Shown here: positions 25,680 to 35,148 of the stretch, piece after piece
How positions within the stretch are numbered: position 1 is the stretch's first letter
Layout of the letters: every line of letters starts with the position of its first letter
Assembly: GCF_022867795.2 (NCBI RefSeq)
Contig: NZ_CP107006.1
Span: forward strand, 496,001-560,000
Length of the DNA stretch: 64,000 bases
Direction of reading: 5' to 3'
Source: Chitinophaga horti
GTDB lineage: Bacteria > Bacteroidota > Bacteroidia > Chitinophagales > Chitinophagaceae
The notes under the pieces: model-generated
Databases searched by the model: none
What the model saw: only the letters and a program-made list of their open reading frames with translations
What the model was told of the DNA's origin: nothing
Program-made: the position numbers and the translations under genes

Positions 25680-27353
25680 ATGAACAGCTCATTGCACTTT
25701 TACGACTACTTAGTATTCCTCTTTTATTTCATCATCGTTGCAGGCTACGGCTTCTTTATTTACCGCCGCAAGAAAAAAGCAACCACCGACACCAAAGATT
25801 TCTTTTTGGCTGAAGGTTCCCTTACCTGGTGGGCTATTGGCGCTTCGCTGATCGCTTCCAACATTTCCGCAGAGCAGTTCATAGGCATGTCGGGCAACGG
25901 CTTTTCCATCGGGTTGGCCATTTCCACGTACGAATGGATGGCAGCTGCCACACTTATAGTGGTGGCGGTGTTTTTCCTGCCCATCTACCTGAAGAATAAG
26001 ATTTATACCATGCCGCAGTTTTTGTCGCAACGGTATAATGAAACGGTGAGCCTTATTATGGCGGCCTTCTGGCTGCTGTTGTATGTGGTGGTAAACCTTA
26101 CTTCTATCCTGTACCTGGGTGCGCTGGCGATTACCACCATTTCCGGGGTTAACTTCTACGCCTGTATGGTGCTGCTGGCAGTATTCGCCATCTTCATTAC
26201 GCTGGGCGGTATGAAAGTAATCGGTTATACAGATGTGATCCAGGTGTTTTTCCTGATTCTCGGTGGTTTGGCCACTACTTACCTGGCCCTCAACCTGGTG
26301 GCAGAAAACTACGGTAGTTCCGGCACTATTGCTGGTTTTAAACAGATTATGTCGCAGGCGCCCGATCACTTCCACATGATTCTCGACAAAGATGATAAGA
26401 ACTACTTATCGCTACCGGGGCTATCGGTATTGATTGGCGGTATGTGGATCGTGAACCTGAATTACTGGGGCTGTAACCAGTACATTACGCAACGTGCGCT
26501 GGGCGCCGATCTCAAAACCGCCCGTAACGGCCTGCTGTTCGCCGGTTTCCTGAAACTGCTGATGCCGATCATCGTAGTATTACCGGGCATCGCTGCTTAC
26601 GTACTGCACCAGAAAGGCATGCTGCAGGCAGAAATGCTGAAAGAAGGTAAACTGAACCAGGACAATGCCTACCCGGTACTCCTGAACCTGCTGCCCATTG
26701 GCCTGAAAGGTTTGTCGTTCGCCGCGTTGACTGCCGCGGTGGTGGCATCACTCGCCGGTAAAGCCAATTCCATTGCTACCATCTATTCCCTGGATATCTA
26801 TAAAAAACTGATCAAGAAAGACGCGACAGAACAGGATGTGGTGAAGACCGGCCGCATCGTAGTGGTAGTAACTATGTTGTTCGCGATCGTGATCTCCAAC
26901 TTCCTGGGTATCGATAAAGAAGGTGGCTTCCAGTTCATACAGGAGTACACAGGCTTCGTTTCGCCAGGTGTATTTGCCATGTTTATCCTTGGCTTCTTCT
27001 GGAAACGCACCACTTCCCGCGCGGCCATGTTCGCCATGATAGGTGGTTTACTGCTGTCTTTCGTACTGAAGTTCCTGCCAGGATGGATAGATCTTGCACC
27101 TTTATACGACATCGCGCTGGCAGTGCCTAACAAAGATGGTGTTTTCGAGATTCCGTTTCTCGATCGTATGGGTATCGTATTTGTATTTTGCCTTATCGGT
27201 ATGGTGCTTATTTCACTGGCCGACCCAAAGAGCAAAAACAACCCGAAAGGTCTGGAAGTGGATGCTTCGATGTTCAAAACATCACCGGCATTTACCTTTG
27301 GCGCCATCGTTACGGTATGTATCCTGATCGCACTTTACACCATATTTTGGTAA
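25680..27353 (+). CDS. Sodium/sugar symporter (SSS family)
   Basis: A 557-residue inner-membrane transporter of the sodium:solute symporter family with about 13-14 predicted spans. The N-terminus YDYLVFLFYFIIVAGYGFFIYRR, then DFFLAEGSLTWWAIGASLIASNISAEQFIGMSG (the SSS Na+-site hallmark in TM1-2), and the TM8 region AALTAAVVASLAGKANSIATIYSLDIY, which includes the second Na+-site residues, are clear. Closest in character to SglT-like glucose/galactose symporters. It precedes xylulokinase and xylose isomerase, so xylose (or a fucosidase product) uptake is likely, but a terminator separates it from xylB and the sugar is inference. Confidence 0.88.
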   Translation: MNSSLHFYDYLVFLFYFIIVAGYGFFIYRRKKKATTDTKDFFLAEGSLTWWAIGASLIASNISAEQFIGMSGNGFSIGLAISTYEWMAAATLIVVAVFFLPIYLKNKIYTMPQFLSQRYNETVSLIMAAFWLLLYVVVNLTSILYLGALAITTISGVNFYACMVLLAVFAIFITLGGMKVIGYTDVIQVFFLILGGLATTYLALNLVAENYGSSGTIAGFKQIMSQAPDHFHMILDKDDKNYLSLPGLSVLIGGMWIVNLNYWGCNQYITQRALGADLKTARNGLLFAGFLKLLMPIIVVLPGIAAYVLHQKGMLQAEMLKEGKLNQDNAYPVLLNLLPIGLKGLSFAALTAAVVASLAGKANSIATIYSLDIYKKLIKKDATEQDVVKTGRIVVVVTMLFAIVISNFLGIDKEGGFQFIQEYTGFVSPGVFAMFILGFFWKRTTSRAAMFAMIGGLLLSFVLKFLPGWIDLAPLYDIALAVPNKDGVFEIPFLDRMGIVFVFCLIGMVLISLADPKSKNNPKGLEVDASMFKTSPAFTFGAIVTVCILIALYTIFW

Positions 27354-27404
27354 ATAATAGGGTATGATTCGTTAAATCGTATCCCGATGTTTCTTATTCT
27401 GACT

Positions 27405-27451
27405 GTCCCTTTGTATTTTTTCAAGCGAAATACAAAGGGACTTTCTTTTTT
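27405..27451 (+). terminator. Terminator between the symporter and xylB
   Basis: A perfect 14-bp stem GTCCCTTTGTATTT/AAATACAAAGGGAC (27405-27418 with 27428-27441) is followed by a T-rich tract. Confidence 0.85.
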
Positions 27452-27474
27452 AACTGGATTATAAATTCTGCGAA

Positions 27475-28953
27475 ATGTATTTTTTAGGATTGGATATTGG
27501 TTCCTCTTCCATTAAGGCCGCCCTGCTGGATGCAGTTTCTGGTAAGGCGGTGGCCTCGGCCGCCAGCACGGATAAGGAACTGCCTATACACGCCCCTCGC
27601 GCCGATTGGGCAGAGCAGGACCCGGAGTCGTGGTGGCAGGAGGTGCAAAAGGCGGTAGCCTTACTTAGACAACAACAACCGTTTGCGCCTGATGATATTA
27701 AAGCCATTGGCATCGCTTACCAGATGCATGGTTTGGTATGTGTGGACAAGGACCAGCGCCCGCTGCGCCCTTCTATTATATGGTGCGACAGCCGCGCCGT
27801 AGAAGTAGGGGACAGGGCCCTGCAGCATTTAGGGGAGGATTATGCGTTACAGCACCTGTTGAACGCCCCCGGCAACTTCACCGCCTCCAAACTCCGCTGG
27901 GTACGCGAGAACGAACCGGAAACTTACGCCCTGATCGATAAGATCATGCTGCCCGGCGACTTCATCGCTATGCGCCTCACCGGCGAAGCCTGCACCACAT
28001 TGTCGGGCTTGTCCGAAGGTATATTCTGGGATTTTAAAGAACAGGCGATCTCTAAACCCTTGCTCGACTTCTATGGCATCGACGAAAGCCTGCTATCTAA
28101 AATAGTTCCTACATTCGGTGAACAAGGCTTCGTAACAAAACAGGCGGCTGAGCTCCTGGGCATCGCCGCCGGCACGCCGGTCACCTATCGTGCGGGCGAC
28201 CAGCCGAACAACGCCTTCTCCCTGAACGTACTGCAACCCGGCGAAGCAGCCACCACCGCCGGCACATCGGGCGTGGTGTACGCAGTCGGCGATCAACCTG
28301 CCTACGATGCGCAAAGCCGGGTGAACTCATTCATTCATGTGAACCATACAAAGGAGCAGGTGCGAAACGGGGTGCTGATGTGCCTGAACGGGACGGGCAT
28401 CCTCAACAGCTGGCTTAAACACCAGGTGAGCGGCGCCAGCTACGAAGAGATGAATGCCCGTGCCGCCAAAGCTCCGCTGGGCGCCGACGGACTAAGGGTA
28501 TATCCTTTCGGTAACGGCGTAGAACGTATACTCGCCAACAAACCATTCGGCGGCACCTTCCGCCACCTGAACTTCAACGTTCACGAGCAGGCACACCTGC
28601 TGCGTGCCGGCCAGGAAGGCATCGTGTACGCGCTGACGTATGGTATAGATATTATGCGCCAGATGGGGCTGAAGATAGAACGGGTGCGCGCCGGTAAGGC
28701 AAACATGTTCCTGAGCCCCCTCTTCCGGGAGGCTTTTGCGAATGCAGGCAACGTCACCATCGAGTTATACAATACGGATGGCGCACTCGGCGCAGCAAGG
28801 GCTGCAGGCATAGGTGCTGGTTACTACAAGGAGATGCGTGATGCGTTCAACGGTATGGAATGCCTGTCCACCATCACCCCCGATCCCACCCTGCAGCAGG
28901 CTTACGGGAACGTTTACGCAGATTGGAAAGCCGGTCTGGAAGAAATGCTTTAA
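27475..28953 (+). CDS. xylB: Xylulokinase XylB
   Basis: A 492-residue FGGY-family kinase phosphorylating D-xylulose to xylulose-5-phosphate for the pentose phosphate pathway. The N-terminal phosphate-1 motif is [17 protein letters not shown], with [14 protein letters not shown] (catalytic substrate contact), SIIWCDSRA, and the second-domain [18 protein letters not shown] and [25 protein letters not shown]-binding segments. The catalytic Asp lies in [11 protein letters not shown]. The order xylB-xylA with a 37-bp gap indicates an operon for xylose use. Confidence 0.94.
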   Translation: MYFLGLDIGSSSIKAALLDAVSGKAVASAASTDKELPIHAPRADWAEQDPESWWQEVQKAVALLRQQQPFAPDDIKAIGIAYQMHGLVCVDKDQRPLRPSIIWCDSRAVEVGDRALQHLGEDYALQHLLNAPGNFTASKLRWVRENEPETYALIDKIMLPGDFIAMRLTGEACTTLSGLSEGIFWDFKEQAISKPLLDFYGIDESLLSKIVPTFGEQGFVTKQAAELLGIAAGTPVTYRAGDQPNNAFSLNVLQPGEAATTAGTSGVVYAVGDQPAYDAQSRVNSFIHVNHTKEQVRNGVLMCLNGTGILNSWLKHQVSGASYEEMNARAAKAPLGADGLRVYPFGNGVERILANKPFGGTFRHLNFNVHEQAHLLRAGQEGIVYALTYGIDIMRQMGLKIERVRAGKANMFLSPLFREAFANAGNVTIELYNTDGALGAARAAGIGAGYYKEMRDAFNGMECLSTITPDPTLQQAYGNVYADWKAGLEEML

Positions 28954-28990
28954 TTTGATTGTCAATAGAACACTAAAAAATAGTAGTATC

Positions 28991-30319
28991 ATGGGTATCA
29001 CGTTAGGAAATACAGAATACTTTAAAGGTATTGGGCAGGTAAAGTATGAAGGGCCCCAATCCGACAATCCATTTGCTTACAAATGGTACAACCCGGACCA
29101 CCAGATCAATGGTAAGTCCATGAAAGAGCTGTTCAAATTTGCCGTATCGTACTGGCACACGTTCTGCGGAACAGGCGGCGATCCGTTTGGTCCGGGTACA
29201 AAAAACTTCCCCTGGCTGGTATCGCCAGATCCGGCGCAAAGTGCAAAAGATAAGATGGACGCAGCGTTCGAGTTCATCACCAAGCTGGATGTGCCTTACT
29301 ACTGTTTTCACGATATCGACCTGGTTGACGAAGGCGACAGCCTGGCAGAATACGAAGCGCGTTTGCAGATGATCGTAAATTACGCGAGCCAGAAGCAGGC
29401 GGAGAGTGGCGTAAAACTGCTCTGGGGCACTGCAAACGTGTTCAGCAACCCGCGCTACATGAACGGGGCATCTACCAACCCGGACTTCTCTGTTGTAGCC
29501 TACGCAGGTACACAGATCAAGAACGCGATGGACGCAACGATCGCACTCGGCGGTGAGAACTACGTGTTCTGGGGCGGCCGCGAAGGCTACATGACACTGT
29601 TAAATACAGATATGAAGCGCGAGCAGGAGCACCTGGCCCGTTTCCTCACCATGGCCCGCGACTATGCCCGCAAACAGGGCTTCAAGGGTACCTTCTTCAT
29701 TGAGCCTAAGCCTTGCGAGCCTACCAAACATCAGTACGATTACGACTGTGCTACGGTAATCGGCTTCCTGCGTCAGCATGGGCTGGACAAAGACTTCAAA
29801 ATTAATATTGAAGTGAACCACGCTACCCTGGCCGGTCACACCTTCCAGCATGAACTGCAAACCGCTGCCGACGCCGGTATGCTGGGCAGCATCGATGCCA
29901 ACAGGGGCGATTACCAGAACGGCTGGGATACCGACCAGTTCCCGAACAACCTCAACGAAATGGTAGAAACCATGCTCGTTATTCTGGAAGCAGGTGGGTT
30001 TGCAGGAGGCGGTGTTAACTTCGACGCCAAGGCCCGTCGTAACTCTACCGACCTGGAAGATCTGTTCCATGCGCATATCGGTGGTATCGACAACTTTGCC
30101 CGCTCGGCCATTATTGCAGACAAAATACTGAGGGAGTCGCCGTACAGGCAGTTCCGCAAAGACCGCTACGCTTCGTTCGACAGCGGCGAGGGAAAAGCCT
30201 TTGAAGAAGGTAAACTTACCCTCGAAGACCTGCGCGAGTTCGCGATCGCCCATGGCGAGCCGAAACAAACCAGCGGTCGCCAGGAATGGCTCGAAAACCT
30301 GGTGAACAAGTACATCTAA
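28991..30319 (+). CDS. xylA: Xylose isomerase XylA
   Basis: A 442-residue metal-dependent isomerase converting D-xylose to D-xylulose. It has the longer class II N-terminus ([29 protein letters not shown]), the catalytic His in [29 protein letters not shown] with metal-binding Glu, [18 protein letters not shown], and [20 protein letters not shown] holding metal ligands. ATG 28991 gives the conserved start; open frame upstream lies in xylB. It follows xylB and is followed by a terminator. Class II enzymes like this are common in Bacteroidota. Confidence 0.96.
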   Translation: MGITLGNTEYFKGIGQVKYEGPQSDNPFAYKWYNPDHQINGKSMKELFKFAVSYWHTFCGTGGDPFGPGTKNFPWLVSPDPAQSAKDKMDAAFEFITKLDVPYYCFHDIDLVDEGDSLAEYEARLQMIVNYASQKQAESGVKLLWGTANVFSNPRYMNGASTNPDFSVVAYAGTQIKNAMDATIALGGENYVFWGGREGYMTLLNTDMKREQEHLARFLTMARDYARKQGFKGTFFIEPKPCEPTKHQYDYDCATVIGFLRQHGLDKDFKINIEVNHATLAGHTFQHELQTAADAGMLGSIDANRGDYQNGWDTDQFPNNLNEMVETMLVILEAGGFAGGGVNFDAKARRNSTDLEDLFHAHIGGIDNFARSAIIADKILRESPYRQFRKDRYASFDSGEGKAFEEGKLTLEDLREFAIAHGEPKQTSGRQEWLENLVNKYI

Positions 30320-30336
30320 GTAACCGGCATATTTTT

Positions 30337-30373
30337 AAAGCGGGGAAGAGGGCAACCTTTTTCCCGCTTTTTT
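30337..30373 (+). terminator. Terminator after xylA
   Basis: AAAGCGGG and CCCGCTTT (30337-30344 with 30363-30370) flank a loop and are followed by T residues, 18 nt past xylA. Confidence 0.75.
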
Positions 30374-30452
30374 GTTGTGCATATCATGGGTTTGGTGGCC
30401 GGAAGAAATTTCTTGAAAGGTGATTGTTAATGGTCTTAAATCTATAACTGTC

Positions 30453-30581
30453 ATGGGTTTCGGAGGATTTAGGGGCCGTATTAACTTATTATCTTTTATA
30501 TATTTATTGCTGCTGTTGCCGAAACTTTCTAAAACAGTTCGTAATTTAACCGCACAATTCAGGAAAGACAATGGGCTTTAG
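30453..30581 (+). CDS. Possible small membrane peptide overlapping the epimerase start (42 aa)
   Basis: ATG 30453 opens a 42-codon frame ending 11 nt inside the aldose epimerase gene. The peptide has a Leu-rich hydrophobic stretch (INLLSFIYLLLLLPKL) and a basic tail, so it could be a small membrane peptide or a translational coupler. No homologue is recognised and no ribosome site or specific promoter supports it, so chance is a real alternative. Confidence 0.3.
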   Translation: MGFGGFRGRINLLSFIYLLLLLPKLSKTVRNLTAQFRKDNGL

Positions 30582-31503
30582 CATTAATCGAAATGAAGAA
30601 AACGGTTTCTATGTTATCACGTTAAAGGATAATGTTAACAACACACAGGTAGATATCGTTCCGAATTATGGCGCCATGTTGCATGGTTTTAAAATACAGC
30701 ACGACGGCAAACTGCTTAACCTGATTGATAATTACGACGGTCTGGACCACTTCAACGAAGACGTGAACACCAGCTTTAAAAACGTAAAACTCAGTCCCTT
30801 CGCCTGCAGGCTCAAAGACAGCAGCTATACTTTTAACGGCGCGGAATATACCATTCAAAAATCTCCCATCCACGGTCTTTTATACGATGCGAACTTCGAA
30901 GTGATCGAAGAAGAGATCACTGGCCGTTTTGTATCTATCACCCTGGAATACGAATACAACGGAGAAGATCCGGGTTATCCATTTCCTTACACTTGCCATG
31001 TGCATTATAAACTGATGCCCTGGAACGAGCTGAAAGTGATCACCCGCTTCACCAACCGCCACGATGGCCCTATTCCCGTAATGGACGGCTGGCACCCTTA
31101 CTTTACTACCGGCACGCCGGTGGATGAGCTGGAGCTGCAGTTCGCTTCCAATGAAATCGTGGAGTTTGATAGCAGCCTCATTCCTACAGGCCGCCTTGTT
31201 CGCTACAACACATACAAAAAACTCACTTCCCTCAAGGATGTGCAGATGGATAATGCGTATACCCTCAACTTCATTCAGCCGCAGCCGCTGTGCCGCCTGT
31301 ACGACCCGGTGAAAGGTATTACCATTGCACTTTCTCCTGAAGAGAGTTACCCGATATTGCAGGTGTACATTCCACCGCACCGTAACAGCATTGCCATCGA
31401 AAACCTGAGCGCACCTCCCGATGCGTTCAACAACGGTATCATGCTCAAAAGACTGGCAGCCGGTAAAAGCACCGATTTTACCACTACCATCAAGGTGAAC
31501 TGA
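30571..31503 (+). CDS. Aldose 1-epimerase family protein
   Basis: A 310-residue galactose-mutarotase-fold protein that would interconvert alpha and beta anomers of aldoses. Family segments include FKNVKLSPFACRLKDSSYTF, the proton-relay His in SPIHGLLYDANFEV, and VMDGWHPYFTTGTPVDELEL with the second catalytic His, plus SPEESYPILQVYIPPHRNSIAIENLSAPPDAFNNG in parts, with the catalytic base Glu in IENLSAPPDAFN. It follows the xylose genes and the sugar symporter, consistent with mutarotation of imported sugar, though it is separated from xylA by a terminator. The start overlaps a small upstream frame. Confidence 0.88.
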   Translation: MGFSINRNEENGFYVITLKDNVNNTQVDIVPNYGAMLHGFKIQHDGKLLNLIDNYDGLDHFNEDVNTSFKNVKLSPFACRLKDSSYTFNGAEYTIQKSPIHGLLYDANFEVIEEEITGRFVSITLEYEYNGEDPGYPFPYTCHVHYKLMPWNELKVITRFTNRHDGPIPVMDGWHPYFTTGTPVDELELQFASNEIVEFDSSLIPTGRLVRYNTYKKLTSLKDVQMDNAYTLNFIQPQPLCRLYDPVKGITIALSPEESYPILQVYIPPHRNSIAIENLSAPPDAFNNGIMLKRLAAGKSTDFTTTIKVN

Positions 31504-31575
31504 TCCGTTTGGCACGAAATTGGCCATTTGGTAGAAGATTATCCCCTGATTGTTCACGCTTAATCCTGTGCAATT

Positions 31576-31761
31576 ATGGACACTTTAATCATCAGAGGCC
31601 AGTGGAATGACATCAAAGGGCAGCTTAAACAACTGTACGCCGAGCTAACAGATGATGACCTCCTTTTCGAAGAAGGTAAGGAGGATCGCCTGATAGGTCG
31701 GATACAAATCAAGCTTGGCAAGTCACGCGATGAAGTGATTTCCTTACTGAGATCCTTTTAA
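31576..31761 (+). CDS. CsbD-family stress protein
   Basis: A 61-residue CsbD-like protein. The typical start is TLIIRGQWNDIKGQLKQLYAELTDDDL, followed by a helical second half with the conserved GKEDRLIGRIQIKLGKSRDEV. CsbD proteins are small, soluble, often general-stress induced, and their biochemical role is unknown. It has its own terminator 9 nt downstream and probably its own promoter in the 72-bp gap after the epimerase gene. Confidence 0.85.
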   Translation: MDTLIIRGQWNDIKGQLKQLYAELTDDDLLFEEGKEDRLIGRIQIKLGKSRDEVISLLRSF

Positions 31762-31770
31762 AGAACTGCA

Positions 31771-31806
31771 AAAATCCGGTCCGCTGAAAGTTGGCCGGAT
31801 TTTTTT
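31771..31806 (+). terminator. Terminator after the CsbD gene
   Basis: AAAATCCGG/CCGGATTTT (31771-31779 with 31795-31803) with a T-run. Confidence 0.85.
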
Positions 31807-31881
31807 ATGATACATTTAACACGGTGTTTATTAACCCCGGATGAGCTTTAACTATTTTGTAATGAATTTGTTTAGTTTGGT

Positions 31882-32613
31882 ATGAAATCCTGTTTGTCTT
31901 TATTTATCGCCATTTTCGCCCTGCTCCACGCCGGCGGAATACAAGCACAACAACTTAGGCCAGTAACCGTTCGCGGCCAGATGGTAGACAAGGATAGCCG
32001 CCTCGTGCTCTATCCCGCATCCGCACGTAATCTTTCCAGCCGGCAGAGCGTATTTACTGATAAAGGCGGTTACTATAAACTGGATGGCCGTCAGAACGAT
32101 ACCATTGTACTTTCGTATATCGGTTACCACGCCGATACGTTTGTAGTTAGGCAGCTGAGTGGTACTGAAGTGCATAATGGCGAACTGCGGATAGAAGAAC
32201 ACTTCCTGCAGGGCGTAGAAATCACCTCGCGATACAACGCTTACCAGCTCGACTCCATCGCCCGCGCCAACGAGTTCCGCCACATCCTGGAACTGCCCGA
32301 CCGCGACCTCGTCGATAAGTCGAAACGTGCCGAAGGCTTCGGTATCATCTTCAGCCCATTCACCCGCTATTCTCAAAAGGAAAAAGATAAACGGAAATTC
32401 AAGGAACAGTTTAGCCAGAACGAAATAGATGAGTACATCGAGTTCCGTTATTCCAAACAATTCGTGAGTAAGGTCACTGGCCTTTCCGGCGATTCGCTGT
32501 TGAACTTCATGAATAAAAATACGCCCAGTTACCAGCAATTACGGGTGATGCCTAACGAGGACCTGATTTACTGGACGACCGACCGTTACCGCACCTGGGT
32601 GAATAAAAAGTAA
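31882..32613 (+). CDS. Secreted carboxypeptidase-regulatory-like protein
   Basis: A 243-residue exported protein. Signal peptide MKSCLSLFIAIFALLHAGGIQA, then a carboxypeptidase-regulatory-like beta-sandwich (about 28-110: VTVRGQMVDKDSRLVLYPASARNL, GGYYKLDGRQNDTIVLSYIGYHADTFVV in parts), and a charged, helical C-terminal half ending YWTTDRYRTWVNKK. This arrangement is frequent in Bacteroidota as free-standing periplasmic proteins without known function. The stop overlaps the ATG of a degenerate paralogue by one base (TAATG), showing a tandem duplication. Confidence 0.8.
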   Translation: MKSCLSLFIAIFALLHAGGIQAQQLRPVTVRGQMVDKDSRLVLYPASARNLSSRQSVFTDKGGYYKLDGRQNDTIVLSYIGYHADTFVVRQLSGTEVHNGELRIEEHFLQGVEITSRYNAYQLDSIARANEFRHILELPDRDLVDKSKRAEGFGIIFSPFTRYSQKEKDKRKFKEQFSQNEIDEYIEFRYSKQFVSKVTGLSGDSLLNFMNKNTPSYQQLRVMPNEDLIYWTTDRYRTWVNKK

Positions 32614-32997
32614 TGATAAAAGCCTTCGTTCCCTACAGCCTGTTGTTACCTGGTATGCTGTTTTTCGCGCAGCGCACGCAGGCACAACTGCTACGTCCAG
32701 TGCTTGCTACCGGGCAGGTGACGGACAGGGAGAGGCACCTCGTGTTATACCCGGCTTCCGTTCGTAATATATCGGCCGGCTTAGGTGTATACACCGACAA
32801 GGGCGGTTACTTCCGCATTGGCGCCAGCCGGCGCGATACGATTGTGATTACGTTCCTCGGTTATCATCCTGATACGATGATCGTGAACCAGGCCTCCGGG
32901 GAAGCACACGCCGCCGTACGAGGAACTACGGGTGATGAGCAACCTCGATCTCGTTACCTGGACGACCGCACAGTACCGCGACTGGGTTAAGAAATAA
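32613..32997 (+). pseudogene. Truncated, frameshifted paralogue of the preceding gene
   Basis: The first 95-100 codons match the preceding gene closely (signal peptide, QVTDRERHLVLYPASVRNI, VYTDKGGYFRI, DTIVITFLGYHPDTMIVNQ). Then about 120 codons of the middle are missing. From 32917 the next frame reads YEELRVMSNLDLVTWTTAQ and ends YRDWVKK at 32997, matching YQQLRVMPNEDLIYWTTDR and the end of the intact paralogue. The annotated-frame translation instead runs 125 residues into a nonsense tail. So this is a deletion plus frame change, most simply a decayed duplicate. It could still make a short secreted peptide. Confidence 0.8.
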
Positions 32998-33024
32998 AAA
33001 AGCATCCCAAGCGGGATGCTTTTT
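32997..33024. terminator. Bidirectional terminator between convergent genes
   Basis: AAAAGCATCCC/GGGATGCTTTT with an AAGC loop has A- and T-runs on both sides and sits between the pseudogene and the minus-strand protease gene. Confidence 0.8.
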
Positions 33025-33051
33025 CGTTATTAGCCATGTCGATCGTTATTT

Positions 33052-34146
33052 TCAGTTGTATACTTTAACCATGTATACATAGTCCTCCAGTTTCTTCAGC
33101 TGGTCCTCGCGGCTAAGGCCGTCGAGCGCGCAAACGTTAGACTTAATTTCTTTTTTCGCTTTCTGATTGATGCTTTCTTTAGGCATTTCTTCCAGCAGGC
33201 GTTTATTAGCGGATTTGATCGCGAAAGCAATACCATCCGAGGAACGTTGTTTACCGGTAATGATACCGATAATTTGTCCTTTACCGTCGAGCAATGGTGC
33301 GCCGCTGTTACCGGGGCTAACCGGGATGGATACCTGGTAGGAGATCGTATCGCCGTTGAAACCTGTTTGGGCGCTGATATAACCTCTGCCATACACCACT
33401 TCATCGCGTGGAAAGCCCATGGTGAATACCTCTTCGCCGAGACGGGCTGCTTTTGGTTTAAGCGAGTAGGGAAGTGGAGCGGTGCGGAAGCTTGAGTCTA
33501 CGATCCGGATCACTGCCAGGTCGCTGGACACATCTTCGAACACGCTGATCGCCTTGAAGGCTTCGCCCCTGTTATTTTGAATATAGATAGAATCTGCATT
33601 TGCGATTACGTGGCGGTTCGTCAGCATATAACCGTAACGGTTAATGGCGAAACAAGTACCGCCATAAGTGCCCGGATTGATAGGAGCGCTCCTTTTATCT
33701 TTAATGTCACGGATAAGATCGTTCTGAGAACGTTGTATGTTATCCACTTTACGCCTTACATCTTCATATTGCGCTTCATTCGTTTTCTTCGCAGCCTTCT
33801 GCATCACTGCGATTGTGCCAAGCGAAGTAACCAACGCTACACACGCCGCTGCAGCAACAGCCACCAGCGTCTTCCTGTTCAGGAAACGGATCTTCGCAGG
33901 TTTAGGTGCAAATTCGGCACGCAGACCGGTAAGGTCTGTCTTCGCATGAAGAGCGTTGAGTTTGCCGGTCAACTCCTTCCTTTGGCCGAAAGCCTCCAGG
34001 TTTTTAACGAGCAGCTGATGCGCCACCACTTCCTGATCTATTTCAGGATGGCTGCGGCGCTTCGACTCGAAGGCGGCGGCTTCTAACGAGCTCATTTCGC
34101 CAGCGAGGTATCGCTCAATTTCTTGTATCAAGTGGATATCGTTCAT
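33052..34146 (-). CDS. Anti-sigma-like membrane protein fused to a trypsin-like serine protease
   Basis: A 364-residue protein with three parts. Residues 1-75 resemble the cytoplasmic N-terminus of ECF anti-sigma factors of Bacteroidota (IERYLAGEMSSLEAAAFESKRR, then PEIDQEVVAHQLLVKNL). A single membrane span lies at about 93-115 (TLVAVAAAACVALVTSLGTIAV). A coiled, charged linker (118-150) leads to a trypsin-like (S1C/DegP-type) protease domain at 155-320 with the triad His179 (TNRHVIANAD), Asp209 (SSDLAV) and Ser281 (SPGNSGAP). No PDZ domain follows; the tail has NVCALDG. The ECF sigma gene lies 17 bp upstream in the same operon. The likely role is control of that sigma factor linked to periplasmic proteolysis, which is inference. 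ATG 34146 is used; a GTG precedes it. Confidence 0.83.
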   Translation of the reverse strand: MNDIHLIQEIERYLAGEMSSLEAAAFESKRRSHPEIDQEVVAHQLLVKNLEAFGQRKELTGKLNALHAKTDLTGLRAEFAPKPAKIRFLNRKTLVAVAAAACVALVTSLGTIAVMQKAAKKTNEAQYEDVRRKVDNIQRSQNDLIRDIKDKRSAPINPGTYGGTCFAINRYGYMLTNRHVIANADSIYIQNNRGEAFKAISVFEDVSSDLAVIRIVDSSFRTAPLPYSLKPKAARLGEEVFTMGFPRDEVVYGRGYISAQTGFNGDTISYQVSIPVSPGNSGAPLLDGKGQIIGIITGKQRSSDGIAFAIKSANKRLLEEMPKESINQKAKKEIKSNVCALDGLSREDQLKKLEDYVYMVKVYN

Positions 34147-34163
34147 CACTAATGACCCCCTTC

Positions 34164-34730
34164 TTATTTATATTGTGCAAAAAATAATTTCTTCAATCGC
34201 ATCAGGCACTTATACTTCTGGTTCTTGGCGTTCTCCGCATTCGTGTAACCGAACTTTTCCGATATTTCCTGCATGGAGCGTTTATGCAGGTAATAATCTT
34301 CGAGAATCGTGCGGCAGGGTTCCCCCATACTGCCCATTGCCTTTTCCATGATAGTGAACTGCTCGTCCCGCTTCTCATGCTCTTCTATCGTGTCTTCCAC
34401 CGGCGTTACGGCTTCCAGCTCTTCACTGATGGTACCCTGCCAGGCTTGTCCCTGCAATTTTTTCAGCCAAAGGCGGCGGCAAACTGCATAAATGTAGGTT
34501 TTAAGCCTGCTCGTGAGTACAAATCCCCCTTCCTGCACCTTTTCATATAATATGATCACCGATTCCTGGAAGAGGTCTTTGGCATCATCTTCTGACCCGT
34601 TATTTTGCAAAACCATCCTGTAAATCATGGGGAAGTTCTCTGAGTAGATGATTTCCAATGATTTATCGTCGCTTTTAGCTAAGCCTTGCAATAATTCCTG
34701 GTCCCTTTCGATATGTTGATAGTTATTCAC
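34164..34730 (-). CDS. ECF-type RNA polymerase sigma factor
   Basis: A 188-residue sigma-70-family factor. Region 2 is about residues 10-90 (DDKSLEIIYSENFPMIYRMV, DDAKDLFQESVIILYEKV, TYIYAVCRRLWLKKL) and region 4 about 125-185 (EPCRTILEDYYLHKRSMQEISEKFGYTNAENAKNQKYKCL in pieces, a helix-turn-helix). An acidic linker between the regions (EELEAVTPVEDTIEEHEKRDEQ) is typical. It is the promoter-proximal gene of a pair with the anti-sigma/protease fusion and would direct RNA polymerase to a small regulon, perhaps including its own promoter. The target promoters are not known. Confidence 0.9.
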   Translation of the reverse strand: MNNYQHIERDQELLQGLAKSDDKSLEIIYSENFPMIYRMVLQNNGSEDDAKDLFQESVIILYEKVQEGGFVLTSRLKTYIYAVCRRLWLKKLQGQAWQGTISEELEAVTPVEDTIEEHEKRDEQFTIMEKAMGSMGEPCRTILEDYYLHKRSMQEISEKFGYTNAENAKNQKYKCLMRLKKLFFAQYK

Positions 34731-34862
34731 TTATTAATACGGTTTACTGCATTTAGTAACCCAAAGTAACCGAAAAAAATATTTTTTCAAATCCTGGGTT
34801 ACCTTTCTTTTGATCCGGTATAAAGGTTAAATATTATTTCTAAAACACTAAATCTTATTATC

Positions 34863-35075
34863 ATGAAAAACGTACTGAAAGCTTCTTTCTTCGCTCTGGC
34901 TCTGGGTCTGTTCGCTGCATCTTGCAACAACGCTTCTAAACCTGCTGAAGATTCTACAGCTGTAGCTCCAATCGACTCTGCTGCTGTAACTCCAGTTCCA
35001 GTTGATACTGCTGCTGTTGTTGACACAACTACTGTTGTTGATTCAGCTGCCGCTCCAGCTCCTGCTGCTCACTAA
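34863..35075 (+). CDS. Small lipoprotein with Ala/Val/Thr/Pro/Asp-rich tail
   Basis: A 70-residue protein. Signal peptide with lipobox (MKNVLKASFFALALGLFAASC, Cys21) is followed by a low-complexity mature part rich in Ala, Val, Thr, Asp and Pro (DSTAVAPIDSAAVTPVPVDT, repeating xDTAAVVDTTTVVDSA). The codon choice is strikingly uniform (GCT, GTT, ACT), as in strongly expressed genes. No domain is recognised; such short lipoproteins are common in Chitinophagaceae. A terminator lies 26 nt downstream. It is divergent from the ECF sigma gene. Confidence 0.75.
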   Translation: MKNVLKASFFALALGLFAASCNNASKPAEDSTAVAPIDSAAVTPVPVDTAAVVDTTTVVDSAAAPAPAAH

Positions 35076-35100
35076 TTATCAGCAAGCATAAAGGTTTTAT

Positions 35101-35136
35101 AAAGCCGCTTCCCTCCGGGAGGCGGCTTTCCTTTTT
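35101..35136 (+). terminator. Terminator after the small lipoprotein gene
   Basis: AAAGCCGCTTCC/GGAGGCGGCTTT (35101-35112 with 35118-35129, one G-U pair) is followed by CCTTTTT. Confidence 0.85.
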
Positions 35137-35148
35137 AAGAGATCTTAA

